Source: Saccharopolyspora spinosa NRRL 18395 (GTDB lineage: Bacteria; Actinomycetota; Actinomycetes; Mycobacteriales; Pseudonocardiaceae). From it: a DNA stretch of 64,000 nucleotides. Shown in pieces: positions 61,467 to 64,000 of this stretch (its first letter is position 1; the number at the start of each line of letters is the position of its first letter). The notes under the pieces were generated by a model. That model saw only the letters and a program-made list of their open reading frames with translations. It was not told the origin of the DNA and did no database searches. The stretch lies in assembly GCF_000194155.1 (NCBI RefSeq), contig NZ_GL877881.1, forward strand, positions 291,626 through 355,625, written 5' to 3'. The position numbers and the translations under genes are program-made.

Positions 61467-61660
61467 CGTGCTTCCTTTCTCTGGTTGCGCGGTCCGTTCG
61501 GACCGCTCAAATTCCAGATCTCTTGCGCGGGAACCGGTTGTTTCCCCTGCCAGCCATGAGTCGATGTCACATCGAGCAGTGATGTTCAGCCCAAAAAACG
61601 TCAAACTCCCTTAGACAGCAATTCGTTCCGGTCAAAGAACCCGGTACCGGGTCCAGTTAC

Positions 61661-63543
61661 CTAGCCTGAGTTTCCCCGCTACGTGATTCATCGGCGTGTC
61701 TTGCGTTGTGGTGCTTGGGTTTCATACCGGGTTGATGTATTACCTAGATATGCCTTCGATCGTGGGGAAACGCCAGGGTGGGAAGACCTACTACTACCTG
61801 GTGGAGTCCGCCAGGGTGGACGGCAAACCACGGATCGTGTCCCAGCAGTACCTGGGCAGCGCCGAGGAAGTGATGGCCAAACTGACCGGGGCATCGGCGG
61901 GTGAACCGGTCCGGACCCAGCACAAACGGTTCGGGGACCTTGCCGGGGTCTGGTCGATGCTGGAGCGCCTGGATGTGGCCGGGGTGGTTGATGAGGTCGT
62001 GTCGCGCCGCTCGGACGCCACCGCCACGGTCGGGACCTATCTGGCGTTGGCCACGGCGAACCGGATCATGGCTCCGTGTTCCAAGGCCGCGTTCGCTGAC
62101 TGGTGGGCCACTACGGCCGGTTCACGCTGGGTGAAGATCCCGCACGCGGCGCTGGACCATCGCCGGTTCTGGAAGGCCATGGACAGACTTGGCGAGGACG
62201 ACCTGCGCCGGATCGAGACCGAACTCGGGCGGCGGATGGTCACCGAGTTCGAGCTGGATGTGTCCGGTCTGGTGCTGGACATGACCAACTTCGCCACGTT
62301 CATCGACACCGGCAACGACCGGGCGCCGATCGCGCAGCGCGGCAAGGCCAAGCAGAAACGCACTGACCTGCGCCTGGTCGGGCTGGGCCTGGTGGTGACC
62401 CGCGACGCCGGGATCCCGGTGGTGTCCCACGCCTACGGCGGGGACCGCCCGGATGTCACCCAGTTCAGCACCGTCATCGACGAACTGGTGGCCCGCTACC
62501 AGGACCTGACCGCACAGGTCGAGTCGCTGACCGTGGTCTACGACGCCGGGCAGAATTCAGCGGCCAACCACGCGCTGGTCGAGGACGCCGGGATCGGGTT
62601 CGTCGGGTCGCTGCCGCCCAGCGACCATCCGGGACTGCTCGCGATCCCCAAGACCCGCTACACCCCGGTCGACGAGGACCGGTATCCCGGTGTGCGGTGT
62701 GTGGACACCGAAGTCACCGCACTGGGCGTGACCCGGCGTGCCGTGGTGACGTACTCACCGACCCTGCACGCCAAGCAGTCCCGCGGGTTCGACCAGACTC
62801 TCGCCAAGGCCCGCCGCCGCCTGGCTGAGTTGCAAGCGAGGCTTGCACGCGGCAGGACCCGCCGGGACCGCACGGCCGTGGAAGACGAGATCGCCGCGAT
62901 CTGCCGGCCTCGCTGGGTCGGCGAGGTCCTCACCATCTCCCTGACCGGCCACACCCCGGCCGAGTTCCGCTTGGCGTGGCGCACCGACCAGAAAGCCCGC
63001 AAACGTCTGGAGAACCGGTTCTTCGGCAAGCGGGTCCTGTTCACCAACCGTACTGAGTGGACCGTCGCAGAGGTGGTCGCCGCCTACCGGTCGCAATCTG
63101 AGGTCGAGTCGGGGTTCCGGCAGATGAAAGACCCGCACGTGGTGTCGTTTTCCCCGATGCACCACTGGACCGACTCCAAGATCCGGGTACATGTCTTCTA
63201 CTGTGTGCTGGCCCTCGCTGTCGCGCATCTGATGCGTCGCCAAGCAGAACACGCGGGCCTGCACCTGTCCGTGCGGGAACTGCTCGACGAACTCGGCGGC
63301 ATCCAGGAAACCGTCCTGCTCTACCACGACGGCGGCAAAGGCCGCCCCCGCGCACAGCGCATGCTCACCGAGACAACCCCTACCCAGAAACAACTCGCCG
63401 AACTGTTCGACATCCACCGCTACGCGCCCACCCGCTGACCAGGCCACCAGCCGGATTAGGTAATACGTCCACCTCACCCGAAAACCCATCCTGGCCAGCA
63501 CAAACACCACTCAAGAACGGACTAGCGGGGAAACTCCGGCTAG
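61661..63543 (+). mobile_element. IS1634-family (IS4-like) insertion sequence, apparently intact
   Basis: Terminal inverted repeats CTAGCCTGAGTTTCCCCGCT (61661-61680) and, inverted, at 63524-63543 with one mismatch in 20 bases enclose a single full-length transposase gene. Length about 1.88 kb. Target duplication is not clear from the flanks. Confidence 0.85.
61750..63438 (+). CDS. IS1634-family transposase
   Basis: 562 residues. N-terminal domain with GKTYYYLVESARVDGKPRIV and QQYLGSAEEV, typical of IS1634; RNase-H-fold core with LVLDMTNFATFID (first catalytic Asp), LTVVYDAGQNS (second Asp) and YRSQSEVESGFRQMKDPHVV (catalytic Glu in the Y-R-x(n)-E-x(n)-K form). ATG 61750 starts the conserved domain; upstream in-frame starts add nonspecific residues. 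No frameshift, so probably active. Confidence 0.92.
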   Translation: MPSIVGKRQGGKTYYYLVESARVDGKPRIVSQQYLGSAEEVMAKLTGASAGEPVRTQHKRFGDLAGVWSMLERLDVAGVVDEVVSRRSDATATVGTYLALATANRIMAPCSKAAFADWWATTAGSRWVKIPHAALDHRRFWKAMDRLGEDDLRRIETELGRRMVTEFELDVSGLVLDMTNFATFIDTGNDRAPIAQRGKAKQKRTDLRLVGLGLVVTRDAGIPVVSHAYGGDRPDVTQFSTVIDELVARYQDLTAQVESLTVVYDAGQNSAANHALVEDAGIGFVGSLPPSDHPGLLAIPKTRYTPVDEDRYPGVRCVDTEVTALGVTRRAVVTYSPTLHAKQSRGFDQTLAKARRRLAELQARLARGRTRRDRTAVEDEIAAICRPRWVGEVLTISLTGHTPAEFRLAWRTDQKARKRLENRFFGKRVLFTNRTEWTVAEVVAAYRSQSEVESGFRQMKDPHVVSFSPMHHWTDSKIRVHVFYCVLALAVAHLMRRQAEHAGLHLSVRELLDELGGIQETVLLYHDGGKGRPRAQRMLTETTPTQKQLAELFDIHRYAPTR

Positions 63544-63621
63544 TAGTGCCCCAGCGCGCGCGGCCGCGCATCGGCCCCACCACGGCCGTCGAGTACGTCG
63601 TGCCACGCAAGGGTTGGAACC

Positions 63622-63660
63622 GGTCGACCGATGCACCGAAGGGCGGTGCACCGGTCGACC
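63622..63660. terminator. Hairpin downstream of a minus-strand gene fragment
   Basis: GGTCGACCGATGCACC pairs with 63645-63660 at 15 of 16 positions around a seven-base loop; it lies about 50 bases after the stop of the fragment at 63711-63860 and probably ended its transcript. Confidence 0.6.
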
Positions 63661-63710
63661 GAACGGCCCGGTGCCGGTCGGGGGCAGGGATTCACGACAC
63701 CGAACCAGGT

Positions 63711-63860
63711 CTACAGGCTTTGCAGGGCGGCAAGCAGCCGCCGCAGCATTCCCGGATGCCGCGCCATCGCTTCCCGGTCATCGACCGGCAAACCAGACTC
63801 GACCAGTGGCAGGTGCCGGGTTTCCTCGACAGCGAGCGCATCGGCCAGATCGCCACACAT
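63711..63860 (-). pseudogene. C-terminal fragment of a gene cut by an insertion
   Basis: The minus-strand frame gives ADALAVEETRHLPLVESGLP and REAMARHPGMLRRLLAALQS before a TAG, a coherent protein end. The start of the fragment coincides with the left edge of the next transposable element, which seems to have removed the front. Family not identified. Confidence 0.45.
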
Positions 63861-63929
63861 TAGGGGCTGCCCAGGGTTTGGTTGACACCTGATGTGTGAG
63901 GCTTCGGTCTCGCTTGGAAGGATGCCACC

Positions 63930-64000
63930 GTGCCCAAGCCCTATCCCCGTGAGTTTCGTGATGACGTCGTGGCGGTTGCCCGTCGTGGCGAGGCTCCGTT
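63930..64000 (+). CDS. Transposase OrfA-like protein (IS3-type), partial at window end
   Basis: GTG 63930, after GGAAGG, begins VPKPYPREFRDDVVAVARRG, the N-terminal helix-turn-helix entry of IS3-type OrfA proteins. The element's left end is probably at about 63,862-63,885 (near TGGTTGACACCTGATGTGTG). The rest is outside the window. Confidence 0.75.
   Translation, partial: MPKPYPREFRDDVVAVARRGEAP

Overview
The window is high-GC actinobacterial DNA, about 70% GC over most of its length. Gene content suggests a filamentous actinomycete of the Pseudonocardiaceae (Saccharopolyspora-like). The clues are SigB/SigF-type sigma regulation with many RsbW/RsbV/RsbU paralogues, S-adenosyl methyltransferase remnants, XRE-TPR regulators and frequent GTG starts. 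The species is inferred, not shown. No rRNA, complete tRNA or CRISPR array was found.

Region by region. (1) 1-2200 is the 3' end of a lower-GC secondary-metabolite locus: the tail of a ketosynthase, a PksH-type enoyl-CoA hydratase and a P450. This looks like part of a polyketide beta-branching cassette and has base use unlike the rest. (2) 2.5-12 kb is housekeeping and stress metabolism: a YbdK-type ligase and a transaldolase, each behind a SigB-like promoter, a frameshifted gluconate permease, CorA, an SDR/DUF2867-like protein and a photolyase. (3) 12-17 kb is mixed: a beta-propeller lipoprotein, a frameshifted nitroreductase-like gene, a LysM protein and a decayed metalloprotease. (4) 17-23.5 kb is a same-strand run of an atypical LuxR regulator, a trypsin-like protease, a non-specific nuclease, a papain-like protease, an alpha/beta hydrolase and a membrane protein. 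It is the best candidate here for an undescribed multi-gene system. (5) 24-27 kb is lower-GC accessory DNA with repeats, an XRE-TPR regulator and three very small genes. (6) 27-33 kb is an N-methyl-compound demethylase-like flavoprotein, an MFS transporter, and an IS630-transposase-derived reading frame running in frame into a GntR/FCD regulator. (7) 33.5-45 kb is a large general-stress module: anti-sigma plus SigB-type sigma, PP2C phosphatases, STAS antagonists, and a stressosome-type run (RsbR, RsbS, RsbT, RsbX-like, RsbU-like). It is interrupted by about 2.3 kb of repeat-rich DNA holding a MITE-like element. (8) 45-50 kb is a GH15 glucosidase, a PaaK-like ligase with a TetR gene, and a VIT-family iron/manganese transporter. 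(9) 50.5-60.8 kb is an eight-gene minus-strand operon whose gene order matches sbnABCDEFGH, the staphyloferrin B siderophore operon, behind an IdeR-type iron box. (10) 61-64 kb is a mobile fringe: a tRNA-Pro 3'-end scar, an intact IS1634-type element, gene fragments, and the start of another transposase.

Working together: the sbn-like operon should supply L-2,3-diaminopropionate and citrate, assemble and export a citrate-based siderophore, and be repressed by iron; the VIT transporter lies next to it, convergent. The RsbRST/RsbU/RsbW set feeds a SigB-type sigma factor. SigB-like promoters upstream of the YbdK, transaldolase, STAS, anti-sigma and GH15 genes suggest a local regulon. Two relict tRNA-Pro-like ends (about 6.45 kb and 61.15 kb) and several broken genes indicate repeated insertion and loss.
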